Source: Corynebacterium hylobatis (GTDB lineage Bacteria; Actinomycetota; Actinomycetes; Mycobacteriales; Mycobacteriaceae). Taken from it: 64,000 nt of DNA. Shown here piece after piece: positions 10,809-20,342 of this stretch (positions are counted from its first letter, which is position 1; each line of letters begins with the position of its first letter). The position numbers and the translations under genes are program-made. The notes under the pieces are model-generated. The model saw only the letters and a program-made list of their open reading frames with translations, was not told the DNA's origin and searched no databases. The DNA lies in contig NZ_RXHJ01000001.1 in the NCBI RefSeq assembly GCF_003955685.1, positions 186,001 through 250,000 of the forward strand, read 5' to 3'.

Positions 10809-11539
10809 ATCCCGCCCTGCTGCTCACCACCGCCGGCCGCGTGCTGCGGCAGCTGCGCGCCGACCCCCGCTCGATGGCGCTGCTGCTCATCGTCCCGGCG
10901 CTGCTGCTCACGCTCTTCTACTGGATCTACCGGGATTCGCCGGAGCTGTTCAGCTTCGTGGCCGTGGTGATGACAGCCATCCTGCCATTGTCGCTGATGT
11001 TCATCGTCTCCTCGGTGACCATGCAGCGCGAACGGGCCAACGGCACCCTCGAGCGGCTGTGGACCACGCGCCTGCACCGGGTGGACCTCATCGGCGGCTA
11101 CGCCCTGGCCTTCGGGATTCTCGCCGTCGCGCAGTCGCTCATCCTGGCGCTGGTGATGGACCTGTTCATGGACGTCGAAATGCAGGCCGGCTGGTGGGTA
11201 CTGGCGCTCATCGCCGGGGTGACGGGGCTGGCGGGCCTGTCCCTCGGTCTGCTCGGCTCCGCCTTCGCGCGTTCCGAATTCCAGGCCGTGCAGCTCATGC
11301 CGGTGCTCATCATCCCGCAGATCCTGCTGTGCGGGCTGTTGGTGCCCCGCGAGGAGCTGCCGGATCTGCTGCGCTGGTTCTCTGCGGTGCTGCCGCTCTC
11401 GCATGCCGTCGACGCCGTCACGGTGGCGGCCCGCTCCGGTGTCACCGGCGAGGTTGTCGCTGACACCATCCGATGTCTGGCCTTCGCGCTGGTCTTTCTG
11501 GCCCTGGCCGCGGTGACCATGCCGCGACAGACCCGCTGA
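10805..11539 (+). CDS. ABC-2 type transporter permease
   Basis: A 244-residue membrane subunit with six hydrophobic helices and the conserved amphipathic elbow MQRERANGTLERLWTTRL, characteristic of ABC-2 exporters. The GTG at 10805 overlaps the TGA of the ATPase gene (GTGA). With that ATPase it should form a homodimeric or 2+2 exporter. The substrate (drug, lipid or cell-wall compound) is unknown. The gene ends ten bases from the convergent MetE-like gene, with no obvious terminator between them. Confidence 0.9.
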   Translation: MNPALLLTTAGRVLRQLRADPRSMALLLIVPALLLTLFYWIYRDSPELFSFVAVVMTAILPLSLMFIVSSVTMQRERANGTLERLWTTRLHRVDLIGGYALAFGILAVAQSLILALVMDLFMDVEMQAGWWVLALIAGVTGLAGLSLGLLGSAFARSEFQAVQLMPVLIIPQILLCGLLVPREELPDLLRWFSAVLPLSHAVDAVTVAARSGVTGEVVADTIRCLAFALVFLALAAVTMPRQTR

Positions 11540-11548
11540 ATCCGGCGG

Positions 11549-12541
11549 CTACAGGTCTCCGGCGTCGGTGCGCAGCATCTGCTCCACGGCCACGGCCATC
11601 CGGTAGGCCCCGGCGGCCTCCACGAGGGTGCCCTCGGTGATGCCGGCGCGCGGGTGGACGTCGACGCGCTCGGTCAGCCACTGCGGATCCAGGCCGAGGC
11701 GCTCCCAGAAACGGGCGACGGCCACGGCCCGCTCGCGGGGGTGCTCCAGCAGTGCGTCGACGGTGTCGCCCGGCCCGGTGACGCCCAGCCCGATGCGGGT
11801 GCCGGCGCTGACGGTGTGGCCGAGGCCGTCGTACTGCTCCGTGCCCTGCACCTGGTCGAGGCCGACCAACACGGTGCCGACGCCACAGTCCCGCGCCACC
11901 TCCCACAGGGGTGGGTATCCCGTCTGGTTGAGCAGGACGTCCTCGGCCCCGAGACCGTCGACCACATGCGCCAGGCGCTCGGCCAGGTCCTTCGGGTTGA
12001 CGGGACGGACGGGGTTGAAGTCGGTGGCCCCGGCCAGCCCACGGGTGATCTCAGGCAGGGCCGGTTCGTCGAGCTGCACCGTGATCTTCGAGCGGAAGCG
12101 AGTGGCCAGGTGGCGGACGTGCTGGTTGACGCCCTCGATGAGGGCGTCGGTGAGGTCGCGCAGGGCACCGCGGTCGGTGATCACGCGGTGACCGTTGCCC
12201 AGTTCGATGCCGGCCGCCAGGGTCCAGGGGCCGGTGACCTGGATCTTCAGCTCAGGGACGGTGGTGCCCCAGGCCTCCTCGAGCTCGTCGAGGTCGCGGT
12301 GGAGGCGGTCCCAGGTCCGGCGGGTGAGCAGCTGTGGGCGGTCCGTCATGATCCAGGACCGGGGTCCGCGGTCGACGGTGACGGCCTCCAGGAGGCAGGC
12401 AGTGCGGCCGATGGGGTCGGAGCCGAGACCGCGGGCGCGCAGGTCGGGCAGGTGCGGCAGGTCACCGGTCTCCGAGAGAATGACATCGGCGGCCTCCGCG
12501 ACTGAGGTGCCCGGCAGGGGGCCGAGTCCGTAGGCGCTCAC
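11549..12541 (-). CDS. MetE/UROD-fold protein (cobalamin-independent methionine synthase-like)
   Basis: A 330-residue protein with the TIM-barrel fold of the MetE C-terminal domain. It retains [16 protein letters not shown] and the conserved [10 protein letters not shown] segment. It is less than half the length of full MetE and lacks the N-terminal half. The HxC zinc motif of true methionine synthases is not apparent, so enzymatic methionine synthesis is doubtful. It starts with GTG overlapping the mnmA stop (GTGA) and is translated from the same mRNA. Such short MetE-like proteins follow mnmA in many actinobacteria, which hints at a sulfur-related role, but this is inference. Confidence 0.75.
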   Translation of the reverse strand: MSAYGLGPLPGTSVAEAADVILSETGDLPHLPDLRARGLGSDPIGRTACLLEAVTVDRGPRSWIMTDRPQLLTRRTWDRLHRDLDELEEAWGTTVPELKIQVTGPWTLAAGIELGNGHRVITDRGALRDLTDALIEGVNQHVRHLATRFRSKITVQLDEPALPEITRGLAGATDFNPVRPVNPKDLAERLAHVVDGLGAEDVLLNQTGYPPLWEVARDCGVGTVLVGLDQVQGTEQYDGLGHTVSAGTRIGLGVTGPGDTVDALLEHPRERAVAVARFWERLGLDPQWLTERVDVHPRAGITEGTLVEAAGAYRMAVAVEQMLRTDAGDL

Positions 12542-13623
12542 ACGGCCTCCGTCCCGCAGATGGTGCCGGAGCCCAGAACCACGTCCCCCTCCCCGTCGGG
12601 GTCAGGCAGGTAGAGCACGGCGGCCTGGCCACGGGCCACGCCCTGGAGGGGTTCGCGCAGAAGCAGCGTCATCTCATCGCCGGTGATCTCGGCACGGCAG
12701 GAGCTGATGCCGCCGTGGGCGCGGACCTGGACATGGGCGTCGAAGGAACCGGTCATCGCCGGGTGGAGCACCTTAAGCCGGTCGGCGTGGATGGTGGTCA
12801 CCGACAGTGCGGAGCGCGGGCCGACGGTGACGGTGCCGGTGGAGGCGTCGATGTCGGTGACGTAGCGCGGGCGGCCGTCAGCGGCGGGATTGCGCAGGTC
12901 CAGCCCCTTGCGCTGGCCGATGGTGAAGTTCCAGGCGCCGTCGTGGTCGCGTAGTTCCGCACCGTCCTGGTCGACGACCATGCCGGGGCGCAGGCCGATG
13001 CGGGAGCCGAGGAAGGCCTGGGTGTTGCCGTCGGGGATGAAGCAGATGTCGTAGGAGTCCGGCTTGGACGCCACGGAGAAGCCGTGGCGGGCGGCCTCCT
13101 CGCGGATCTGCGGCTTGGGGGTGTCACCCACGGGGAAGAGGCAGCGGTCGAGCTCGTCGCGGGTGAGCACGCCGAGGACATAGGACTGGTCCTTGTCCGG
13201 GTCGGTGGAACGGCGCATGTGGCCGTCCGCGTCGATCAGGGCGTAGTGGCCGGTGGCCACCGCATCGAAGCCGAGCGCCACCGCGCGGTCGAGGAGCGCG
13301 GCGAACTTGATCTTCTCGTTGCAGCGCAGGCAGGGGTTGGGGGTCTCGCCGCGGGCGTAGGAGTCGACGAAATCATCGATGACATCGGCCTGGAAGCGGT
13401 CGGAGAAGTCCCACACGTAGAAGGGGATGCCCAGCTTGTCGCAGACCCGGCGCGCATCGGCGGAGTCCTCCAGCGAGCAGCAGCCGCGGGAGGATTCGCG
13501 CACGGCCTGCGGATCGCGCGAGAGTGCCAGGTGGACGCCGACGACCTCGTGTCCGGCCTCTACCATCCTCGCCGCCGCCACGGCGGAGTCGACCCCGCCA
13601 CTCATCGCCGCTAGTACGCGCAT
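12538..13623 (-). CDS. mnmA: tRNA-specific 2-thiouridylase MnmA
   Basis: Adds sulfur to U34 of Lys, Glu and Gln tRNAs, using a persulfide from a cysteine desulfurase. The 361-residue protein has the PP-loop [10 protein letters not shown] at residues 8-17, the catalytic Cys98 in NPCLRC and the persulfide Cys194 in YDICFIPDG. The ATG at 13623 follows GGGAGGAA at normal spacing, so the longer in-frame ATG ten codons upstream is rejected. It is co-transcribed with the MetE-like gene. The usual partner desulfurase lies at 17357-18481, separated by an accessory insertion. Confidence 0.96.
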   Translation of the reverse strand: MRVLAAMSGGVDSAVAAARMVEAGHEVVGVHLALSRDPQAVRESSRGCCSLEDSADARRVCDKLGIPFYVWDFSDRFQADVIDDFVDSYARGETPNPCLRCNEKIKFAALLDRAVALGFDAVATGHYALIDADGHMRRSTDPDKDQSYVLGVLTRDELDRCLFPVGDTPKPQIREEAARHGFSVASKPDSYDICFIPDGNTQAFLGSRIGLRPGMVVDQDGAELRDHDGAWNFTIGQRKGLDLRNPAADGRPRYVTDIDASTGTVTVGPRSALSVTTIHADRLKVLHPAMTGSFDAHVQVRAHGGISSCRAEITGDEMTLLLREPLQGVARGQAAVLYLPDPDGEGDVVLGSGTICGTEAV

Positions 13624-13838
13624 GTGCTTCCTCCCTCTTTCCCTCATCTTCATCTTTCAACAATCAATCCTGCAGCGTAATCCCGAAAGGCCCTGATCCG
13701 AAACCGCCGAGCGAGTTCTAAAGGATCTAAGCTGTGCGGCTCCGGGATTCCTCTGCCTCCGATCATGACCGTATGGTGAGGGAGGCCTCCGCCACCGTCC
13801 ACCCGTCCTCTTGAGACCCCAGAAACACCCGGTAGAAC

Positions 13839-14753
13839 ATGTCCCGTCGTCAACGACCCTCCCCCGATACCCCGACCACCGGCGCCGTCGCCGGCAGCTA
13901 TGAGATCGACTCCGGCATCGCCGAACTCGTCCCCGACACCTTCCTGCCGGATGCCTGGACGCTGATGATCAACGGGGTGCCTTCCTCCCACGTGCAGATC
14001 GGCCGCCCCGATGTCCTCGAGTTCGAGTACATGCGCTGGATTGCGGCGATCGTGGAGCAGCAGGTGGACACCCACCATGATCCTGCGACCCTGCGCGTGA
14101 CCCACCTTGGGGGTGCGGCCTGCACCATGGCGCGCTATTTCGCGGACCTGTGGCCGAAGTCCCGGCACACCGTGGTGGAGTTGGACGGTGAGCTGGCGCA
14201 GTATGTGCGCCAGTGGTTCGACATCCCGCGCTCCCCCACCGTGAAGATCCGCGTCGGCGAGGCCGGTGAGGTCACCGCGGGTTTCCATCCGGCCAGCCGC
14301 GACGTGATCATCCGCGACGCCTTCGCCGGCGCCCGGGTCCCCCTCAGCTTGACGACGCCCGATTTCTTCCGCGATGTGCAAAACGCCCTGGCCCCGGGCG
14401 GGCTCTATGTGTCCAACTGCGGCGACTTCCACAGCCTGATCGCCACGAAGACGGAGCTGGCCGGCATGGCCGAGGTCTTCGCCCATGTCGCGGTCATCGC
14501 TGATCCCCCGATGCTCAAGGGGCGGCGTTCCGGGAACATGATCCTCATCGGCAGTGACCATGAGCTGCCTGAGGAGGGCTCCCAGGCGGCTGCCGGGCTG
14601 GCCCGGGTGCTGCTGGGTGGTGCCGTGCCGGCCCACTACAAGGACGAGCGCTGGACCCGGGACCTCTTCTCCGGCACCGCACCGCGGCGGCTGGACGACC
14701 GGCACGATCATGCCGATGAGGGTGCCATCTCGCTGCTGGCGGAGACAGAATAG
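13839..14753 (+). CDS. Spermidine-synthase-like protein (Rossmann methyltransferase fold)
   Basis: A 304-residue protein with the nucleotide-binding loop HLGGAACTMARYF and a following acidic strand end (VVELDGEL), as in polyamine synthases and related methyltransferases. No transmembrane region is seen. Actinobacterial proteins of this group are usually annotated as spermidine synthase, but activity has rarely been tested and no polyamine genes are nearby. The last ~54 bases contain one of three hipBA operator palindromes inside the coding sequence, so binding by HipB may occur over this gene's 3' end. Confidence 0.7.
   Translation: MSRRQRPSPDTPTTGAVAGSYEIDSGIAELVPDTFLPDAWTLMINGVPSSHVQIGRPDVLEFEYMRWIAAIVEQQVDTHHDPATLRVTHLGGAACTMARYFADLWPKSRHTVVELDGELAQYVRQWFDIPRSPTVKIRVGEAGEVTAGFHPASRDVIIRDAFAGARVPLSLTTPDFFRDVQNALAPGGLYVSNCGDFHSLIATKTELAGMAEVFAHVAVIADPPMLKGRRSGNMILIGSDHELPEEGSQAAAGLARVLLGGAVPAHYKDERWTRDLFSGTAPRRLDDRHDHADEGAISLLAETE
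14700..14715. promoter_or_regulatory. hipBA operator 1 (CGGCACGATCATGCCG), inside the upstream gene
   Basis: A 16-bp palindrome with one mismatch between its arms. It lies within the coding sequence of the spermidine-synthase-like gene, 61 bp upstream of operator 2. It is read there as codons for Arg-His-Asp-His-Ala. It differs by one base from operators 2 and 3. Confidence 0.6.
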
Positions 14754-14760
14754 GCCCGAT

Positions 14761-14776
14761 CGGCACGATCGTGCCG
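14761..14776. promoter_or_regulatory. hipBA operator 2 (CGGCACGATCGTGCCG)
   Basis: A perfect 16-bp palindrome just after the stop of the upstream gene. It is upstream of the presumed hipB promoter; a -10-like TAAACT lies at 14807-14812. Confidence 0.7.
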
Positions 14777-14821
14777 ATAAATGCGCATGGACCCAGTGTG
14801 CGGCGTTAAACTATCCCCAGA

Positions 14822-14837
14822 CGGCACGATCGTGCCG
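14822..14837. promoter_or_regulatory. hipBA operator 3 (CGGCACGATCGTGCCG)
   Basis: Identical to operator 2 and exactly 61 bp downstream of it. It lies between the -10-like element and the AAAGGAGG ribosome-binding site (14841-14848) of hipB, where bound protein would block transcription. Confidence 0.7.
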
Positions 14838-14852
14838 ATTAAAGGAGGCAGG

Positions 14853-15074
14853 GTGACACCGGCAGAACTGGGCGAAGCGGCTCGTGCCCGCCGTATTGAA
14901 CTCGGCCTGCGCCAGCAGGACCTGGCGGCCCTGGCAGGAGTGTCCGAACGTCTGATCCGGGAGATCGAAAAGGGGAAACCCAGTCTCCGGCTGGACACGC
15001 TGCTGCAGGTTCTCGATGTCCTCGGCTTCCGCATCGCACTGACCGAATTCGATGCCCTCCGTCCCGGAGCCTGA
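14853..15074 (+). CDS. hipB: HipB-type antitoxin, XRE-family DNA-binding protein
   Basis: A 73-residue protein that is almost entirely one helix-turn-helix domain (LGEAARARRIELGLRQQDLA, then GVSERLIREIEKGKPSLR). This is the class of HipB, which neutralises HipA and represses its own operon. I chose the GTG at 14853 because AAAGGAGG lies four bases before it; the longer frame from 14781 would run through two regulatory palindromes. The three matching palindromes upstream are its likely binding sites. The gene ends two bases before hipA. Confidence 0.85.
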   Translation: MTPAELGEAARARRIELGLRQQDLAALAGVSERLIREIEKGKPSLRLDTLLQVLDVLGFRIALTEFDALRPGA

Positions 15075-15076
15075 AG

Positions 15077-16270
15077 ATGACATCCCCCACTGATCCGCGC
15101 CAGGTTCACCGGGCAGATGTCCTCATGGACGGCAAACTGGCCGCCCGCCTCACACGGGAGGGCAGCACCATCGAGTTCCGTTACGACGAGGACCACCTGT
15201 CCAGCGGAGGCTCCGCCGTCGCCACCACTCTCCCATTGTCCGATGAACCGGTGCGCACCACCGGTGGGGCAGTTCCGCCCTATTTCGCCGGACTGCTGCC
15301 GGAGGGCCGCAGGTTGAGCGCCCTCAAAAATGCGGTGAAGACCTCCGCAGACGATGAGTTCTCCCTCCTCCTTGCAGTCGGAGTTGATCCAGCAGGAGCG
15401 GTGTCCGTAGTCCCGGAAGGACAGCGACCATCCAGGCCCCAGGCTCGGGTGACGGTGTCCCCGACAGAGCAGCTCGACCTGGGGGACGTGCTCACCGACT
15501 CGGGGGTGACCGACCCTGTGGCAATCGCAGGGGTGCAGGACAAGGCCTCCGCCCGGACGATCGCCCTTCCCGTCCATTCGCAGGGGGCGGATGCCATCCT
15601 CAAGATCTCCCCGCCGGAGTTCCCCGCCCTGGTGGAGAACGAGTCAGCCTGCTTCGGGATCGGCAGGCGTAACCGCCTACGCATCCCCTATGCCGGGACG
15701 GAGCTGATCACCGATATCCATGGCCGGACGGGTCTGCTGGTGCGCCGCTTCGACAGGCAGGACGACCGACGGCTGGCAATGGAGGACGCCGCCCAGCTGC
15801 TGGGCATCTGGCCCGCGCAGAAATATGCGGTCACGATGGAGGAGGTCTCCGCAGCAGTGACCGCGGTCTGCGCCTCACCGGTGCTGGCTCTGCGCAATCT
15901 GGCTTTCCAACTGGCGATGGCCTGGTTGAGCGGCAACGGCGACCTGCACGCCAAAAACATCTCCGTGCTCCACGACGGCCGGGGCTTCTCAGTTAGTCCT
16001 GTCTATGATATCCCCAGCACGGTCCCCTACGGCGACTCCACGCTTGCCCTGGCAGTGGGAGGCTCAACCGGCGGGCTGAGCAGACGCCGCTTCCTCAGCT
16101 TCACCGATGTCACCGGCCTGCCCCGGGCAGCCGCGGAGCAGGTGGCCGACGAGGCCCTCCGCCTGACCGGTGATGCCGCCGAGGAGATCATCACCGCCAC
16201 CGGATTCGATGCCCGCCGCGCGCGGGATCTGCGCCGGGTACTCGCCCACCGTCGCCGACACTGGGGGTAA
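15077..16270 (+). CDS. hipA: HipA-type serine/threonine kinase toxin
   Basis: A 397-residue type II toxin. HipA proteins phosphorylate aminoacyl-tRNA synthetases (GltX in E. coli), causing growth arrest and persistence. An N-terminal HipA-N1 domain (residues ~10-110) precedes the kinase-like domain. Catalytic residues are visible: Asp289 in SGNGDLHAKN, Asn294, and the metal-binding Asp311 in SPVYDIPS. The P-loop serine region corresponds to GVQDKASAR (152-160). All key residues are intact, so the toxin is probably active. It is in an operon with hipB. Confidence 0.9.
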   Translation: MTSPTDPRQVHRADVLMDGKLAARLTREGSTIEFRYDEDHLSSGGSAVATTLPLSDEPVRTTGGAVPPYFAGLLPEGRRLSALKNAVKTSADDEFSLLLAVGVDPAGAVSVVPEGQRPSRPQARVTVSPTEQLDLGDVLTDSGVTDPVAIAGVQDKASARTIALPVHSQGADAILKISPPEFPALVENESACFGIGRRNRLRIPYAGTELITDIHGRTGLLVRRFDRQDDRRLAMEDAAQLLGIWPAQKYAVTMEEVSAAVTAVCASPVLALRNLAFQLAMAWLSGNGDLHAKNISVLHDGRGFSVSPVYDIPSTVPYGDSTLALAVGGSTGGLSRRRFLSFTDVTGLPRAAAEQVADEALRLTGDAAEEIITATGFDARRARDLRRVLAHRRRHWG

Positions 16271-16276
16271 GGCGGC

Positions 16277-17296
16277 TCAGCCTGCGTTGTTGAGCAGGAT
16301 GAGCAGGTCACCGATCGAGTAGTCGGGGTTCTCCACCATCACCAGCAGGTCATCGACGGGCAGGATGCCGGATTCCAGGAGCTGGCCCACACGCTCGGCG
16401 ATGTCCCCGGCCAGTGCCGGGTCAATGCCGGCCCGCTCGGCGGCGCCTGTCAGCGCGCCCTCGGGCAGGATGCCGGATTCCGCGGCGAGGATCAGGCCCG
16501 CCAGGGCGGCGTTGTCGCCGCCGAGGGCGTCGAGGATATCGGGGCCGGGGACGGTGTCGAGCAGTCCGCCGAGGTCGACGTGGCGGCCGGCGACGAAATC
16601 ACCCAGCTGCGCATCGGTGCCGTTGAAGAGGTTGAGGTCGACGGGTCCGTTGATGCCGGCGACGCGGCCGGCATCGGAACGCTGCCAGAAGGTGAGGTTG
16701 TCCCAGCCGCCGACGCTCTCGGGCACGGTGTTCTGGTAGGCCGCCAACCACAGCGGGTAACGGGTGAAGGCATCGGTGTCGGCCATGTGCTCACGCCAGA
16801 AATAGCGGTAGGTGTAGACCATCGGGGTCCGGCCGGTGAGACGTTCGGTCTCAGTGAGGAAGTCCCGGGTCCAGGACTGCAGCTGCGCCGGAGACAGGCC
16901 CTCGTCGACCTCGATGTCGAGCACCGGGGGCAGGGAGGTGGCCGGGGCGGTGGCCAGCGCCGCGGCGTAGTGGGCGGCCTGGGTACGGGCGTCCTTGGCG
17001 GGACGGGCGTAATGGTAGGTGCCAACGAGCAGTCCGGCCTGGTGCGCGGCGTGGACATCCTCCAGGTAGTGCGGGTTGAGCCAGCCCTCCCCCTCGGTGG
17101 CCTTGACGAAGGCGAAGCGCTGTCCGTCGGCGGCGACCTCCCGCCAGTGGATGGGGGTGCCGTTGCCGCGCTGGTGGCCCGAGACGTCCACGCCGGAGGG
17201 TGCCAGCGGCGAGAAGGCGGTGGCGGGGACGGCGGAGAGAGTGAGTGCGAGTGTGGCACAGGTCAGGACAGCAGTCAGCCGGGGAAGAACCTTCAT
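16277..17296 (-). CDS. Secreted GH25 lysozyme (N-acetylmuramidase)
   Basis: A 339-residue protein with an N-terminal signal peptide (ending near VPATAF). The following ~200-residue glycoside hydrolase 25 domain contains DVSGHQRGNG, FVKATEGEGW and the catalytic DIEVDEG. It cleaves peptidoglycan between MurNAc and GlcNAc outside the cell. The C-terminal ~110 residues are helical, with repeated LAGLILAAESGILPEGAL / LLESGILPVDDL-like units of unknown role. No Shine-Dalgarno is seen. A TAGCGT hexamer eight bases before the ATG suggests a leaderless message. It could be a cell-wall remodeller or a phage-derived lysin captured in this accessory patch. Confidence 0.88.
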   Translation of the reverse strand: MKVLPRLTAVLTCATLALTLSAVPATAFSPLAPSGVDVSGHQRGNGTPIHWREVAADGQRFAFVKATEGEGWLNPHYLEDVHAAHQAGLLVGTYHYARPAKDARTQAAHYAAALATAPATSLPPVLDIEVDEGLSPAQLQSWTRDFLTETERLTGRTPMVYTYRYFWREHMADTDAFTRYPLWLAAYQNTVPESVGGWDNLTFWQRSDAGRVAGINGPVDLNLFNGTDAQLGDFVAGRHVDLGGLLDTVPGPDILDALGGDNAALAGLILAAESGILPEGALTGAAERAGIDPALAGDIAERVGQLLESGILPVDDLLVMVENPDYSIGDLLILLNNAG

Positions 17297-17329
17297 GATT
17301 GAGAACGCTAATCCATCCAGTCACACAAG

Positions 17330-17348
17330 TCTCACGATTCACGTGAGA
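17330..17348. repeat. Inverted repeat TCTCACG-N5-CGTGAGA between nifS-like and lysozyme genes
   Basis: A perfect 7-bp inverted repeat just after the stop of the cysteine desulfurase gene and 34 bp before the lysozyme start, both on the minus strand. It could be a weak terminator of the etfBA-desulfurase operon or an operator for the lysozyme promoter. There is no T-run, so the operator reading is at least as likely. Confidence 0.35.
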
Positions 17349-17356
17349 AACTCCTG

Positions 17357-18481
17357 TCACACCATGCCGGCGGTGCGTGCCCTCGCCACGACCTCGGCGA
17401 TCACCGCCAGGACGGCTTCGACGTCCTCCCCCGTACTGGTGTGGCCGAGGGTGAACCGCACCGCCCCCCGGGTATCGCGCTCGCTGACTCCCTGGGCCAG
17501 CAGCACGTGGCTGGCGCGGTTGACACCGCTGGCGCAGGCGGAGCCGGTGGATGCCTCGATGCCGGCGGCGTCGAGAAGCATGATCAGGCTGTCGCCTTCT
17601 GCACCGGGGAAAGACAGGTGGAGGTGCCCGGGCAAGGCAGGTTCCGCCGTATGGACGAGCACATCATCCACGCGGGCGAGAATGCCCTCGCGCAGGGCGT
17701 CACGCAGGGCTGACAGGCGGACGGTCTCCGCGGCGACCTCCCCCACCGCCTCCTCTAGTGCGGCGGCGGTGGCGGCGGCCGTGGCGACGTCGAGGGTGCC
17801 CGGGCGGATACCCCGCTCCTGACCCCCGCCGTGCAGTACCGGGGCCGGCGCCGGGGAACGCCGGGCCAGCAGCAGGCCGGAGCTGCGCGGGCCACCGAAT
17901 TTATGGGCGCTGGCCGCCAGGGTGGTGGCACCGAGGGCACGGAAATCCACCGGCAGATGGCCGACGACCTGCACGGCGTCGACATGCACCGGCGTGCCGG
18001 CGGCGGAGGCGCGGGCGATGACCTCCTCGATAGGCTGGATCGCGCCGGTCTCGTTGTTGGCCCACATGCAGCAGGCCACCGCGGCGGGGGTGTCCAGGGC
18101 GGACAGATCCGAGACGCGCCCGTCCGGACCCACCGGCAGCAGCTCCGCGATTACCTCCAGGGCCTTGACCGCCTCGAGTACCGCCGGGTGTTCGATCGGG
18201 GTGGAGACGATGCGCTCCAGCTCGGAGGACCGGTACAGACCCGTCACCGCGAGGTTGTCGGCCTCGGTCCCGGAGGCGGTGAAGATGACCTCCACCGGGT
18301 CGGCACCGAGGAGGCGGGCGATGAGCTCGCGGGCGTCATCAAGCACCCGGCGGGCGGTGCGGCCGGAGCGGTACTGCCCGCCGGGGTTGAGCGCGCCGGC
18401 GTGCTCGACCCAGGCGTCGATGGCGACCTGACGCATCGGGGTGGTCGCGGCATGGTCAAGGTACCGGCGGGCGTGCTGCAT
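17357..18481 (-). CDS. Cysteine desulfurase (NifS/IscS family)
   Basis: A PLP enzyme that takes sulfur from cysteine to form a persulfide for tRNA thiolation and Fe-S assembly. The 374-residue protein has the PLP lysine in SAHKFGGP, the N-terminal YLDHAATTP, the substrate motif WANNETGA, and the active-site Cys in STGSACASG. The short loop around that Cys fits the group II/I boundary seen in MnmA partners. Its ATG directly abuts the etfA stop codon (TAGATG), so it is the last gene of an etfB-etfA operon. It most likely supplies sulfur to MnmA encoded 4 kb away. Confidence 0.95.
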   Translation of the reverse strand: MQHARRYLDHAATTPMRQVAIDAWVEHAGALNPGGQYRSGRTARRVLDDARELIARLLGADPVEVIFTASGTEADNLAVTGLYRSSELERIVSTPIEHPAVLEAVKALEVIAELLPVGPDGRVSDLSALDTPAAVACCMWANNETGAIQPIEEVIARASAAGTPVHVDAVQVVGHLPVDFRALGATTLAASAHKFGGPRSSGLLLARRSPAPAPVLHGGGQERGIRPGTLDVATAAATAAALEEAVGEVAAETVRLSALRDALREGILARVDDVLVHTAEPALPGHLHLSFPGAEGDSLIMLLDAAGIEASTGSACASGVNRASHVLLAQGVSERDTRGAVRFTLGHTSTGEDVEAVLAVIAEVVARARTAGMV

Positions 18482-19432
18482 CTACTTGCGCTGGTTGATC
18501 TCGTCGATGAGCGCCGGGACGACGTCGAAGAGGTCACCGACCACACCGAGATCGGCGATCTGGAAGATCGGGGCATCCTCGTCGTTGTTGACCACGACGA
18601 TCTTCTTCGCGGTCTGCATACCGGAGGTGTGCTGGATGGCACCTGAGACACCCAGGCCGATGTAGAGGTCCGGGGAGACGGTCACACCGGTCTGCCCCAC
18701 CTGGTAGGCCCCGTCGTAGTAGCCCAGGTCGACGATGTCGCGGGTGACACCCACCGCACCGCCGAGGGCGTCGGCGAGCTGCTCGGCCAGGGCCATCCCC
18801 TCGGCCGAACCGATGCCGCGCCCGACCGCCACGATGACCTTGGCCGCAGGCAGGTCCGGGCGGGAACCGCGCTGGGCCGGGGTGAATCCGGTGACGGTGA
18901 CGTCCTTGACGGTGGCGGCCGGCAGGGCCACGGAGGTGACTGTGCCCGCGGCGGCCACCGGGGCGGACTCGACGACACCGGGGCGCAGGGTGTAGATCGG
19001 GCTGGCACCGCCGACGGCCGCGGAAACCTGGATCTGGTCACCGAAGACGGACTGGGCGGCAGTGCGGTCGGCGTTGATGCCGACCACATCGCAGAGCACG
19101 CCGGAGGCCAGGCGGGCGGCCAGCCGGCCGGCCACCTCGTTACCGGAGACCCCGGCGGAGATGACGATGGGGCCCGGGTTGGTGGCGGCCAGCGTGGCCA
19201 GGGCGTCGACCTTGGGCAGGACGAGGCGCTGGTCGGCGTCGGCGGCCTCGGCGGCCACGACAGTGGCGGCGCCGAGCTCCGCCAGGGCGGGCGCGAGCGC
19301 CTGGGTGACACCCGGGGCGCCGACGACGACGGCGGCGACCTCGCCCAGCGGGCGGGCGGCGGTGATCAGTTCGGCGGTGGTGGCGGCGAGCTCGGAACCG
19401 TTGTGCTCGACCAGGACATAGACAGTGGACAT
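18482..19432 (-). CDS. etfA: Electron transfer flavoprotein alpha subunit
   Basis: Carries FAD and passes electrons from acyl-CoA and other dehydrogenases to the quinone pool. The 316-residue length is usual. The C-terminal FAD-binding domain (ETF_alpha) shows the [20 protein letters not shown] signature and [21 protein letters not shown]. The N-terminal half is the alpha/beta domain shared with EtfB. It lies downstream of etfB and immediately upstream of the cysteine desulfurase, in one operon. Confidence 0.97.
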   Translation of the reverse strand: MSTVYVLVEHNGSELAATTAELITAARPLGEVAAVVVGAPGVTQALAPALAELGAATVVAAEAADADQRLVLPKVDALATLAATNPGPIVISAGVSGNEVAGRLAARLASGVLCDVVGINADRTAAQSVFGDQIQVSAAVGGASPIYTLRPGVVESAPVAAAGTVTSVALPAATVKDVTVTGFTPAQRGSRPDLPAAKVIVAVGRGIGSAEGMALAEQLADALGGAVGVTRDIVDLGYYDGAYQVGQTGVTVSPDLYIGLGVSGAIQHTSGMQTAKKIVVVNNDEDAPIFQIADLGVVGDLFDVVPALIDEINQRK

Positions 19433-19463
19433 GTGGTGCTTTCCTAACAGGGGGTCGAGTGGA

Positions 19464-20261
19464 TCAGAGGAACTTCTCGGCGACGAGGAACTCCGCGACG
19501 GTGCCCGCGGCGGCGGTCCCGTCGGAGCCGTTGATCACGTCGCCGGACCCGCGGGCGGGGCGGGTGTTCGCTGCGGTCACGGCGGTGGCGGCGTGTGCCA
19601 GGCCGACCTGTTCGGGGGCCACACCGATGGCGGCCAGGTCCAGGACGGTCACGTCGTGCTTCTTTGCGGCCATCAGCCCCTTGAAGTTGGGGAAGCGCGG
19701 CTTCGGTGCCTTGTCGGTGACGGAGACGATCGCCGGCAGCTGCGCGGAGAGCTCGAAACGGCCCTCGGCGGTCTCGCGGACAGCAGAGATGGTCTGGCCG
19801 TCGAGCGCCACGGAACGCACGTTGGTCAGGGCCGGGACCTGGCGGTACTCGGCGAGGATGCCCGGCAGGGCACCCATCGCACCGTCGGAGGAGGCGTTGC
19901 CGGCGACGATGAGCACCACGTCCTCGATGGTGTTGATGGCGTTGGTGAGCACCCAGGTGGTGCCCAGCAGGTCGGAACCGGCGATGGCGTCGTCGAGGAT
20001 GTGGACGGCGTCGTCCGCGCCCATGGCCAGGGCCTTGCGCAGGGTCTCGTCGGCACCAGCAGGGCCGACGGTCAGGGCGATGACGCGGTAACCGGCGTCC
20101 AGGTTGTCGTCCCGCAGCTGGAGTGCCTGTTCCATGGCGAACTCGTTGATTTCGTCGATGACGGAATCGACGTTGACCCGGTCCAGTGTGTTGTCGGCCT
20201 CGAGGGCCTTCTGGGACCAGGTGTCCGGAACATGCTTGACGAGTACCACGATGGCGGGCAT
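19464..20261 (-). CDS. etfB: Electron transfer flavoprotein beta subunit
   Basis: The AMP-binding partner of EtfA, 265 residues. The typical start (IVVLVKHVPDTW) and the later segments VALTVGPAGADETLRKALAMGAD and the recognition loop around FPNFKGLMAAKK are visible. It is the first gene of the etfB-etfA-desulfurase operon. The 81-bp gap upstream contains TAGAGT and TAGACT hexamers (minus strand) that may serve as -10, but the -35 is unclear. Confidence 0.96.
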   Translation of the reverse strand: MPAIVVLVKHVPDTWSQKALEADNTLDRVNVDSVIDEINEFAMEQALQLRDDNLDAGYRVIALTVGPAGADETLRKALAMGADDAVHILDDAIAGSDLLGTTWVLTNAINTIEDVVLIVAGNASSDGAMGALPGILAEYRQVPALTNVRSVALDGQTISAVRETAEGRFELSAQLPAIVSVTDKAPKPRFPNFKGLMAAKKHDVTVLDLAAIGVAPEQVGLAHAATAVTAANTRPARGSGDVINGSDGTAAAGTVAEFLVAEKFL

Positions 20262-20342
20262 CGGCAGTCACCTTTCGACGGGGTTGGGGGGAATTCTGCA
20301 GAAAGTCTACTCTAAGGCGCTGTCAGCCCGGTCAGGCAACAC

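Noticed and set aside
14781..14852. ATG start for HipB at 14781
   Set aside because: It would place the third operator inside the gene. The GTG at 14853 has AAAGGAGG directly upstream, and the conserved domain begins there.
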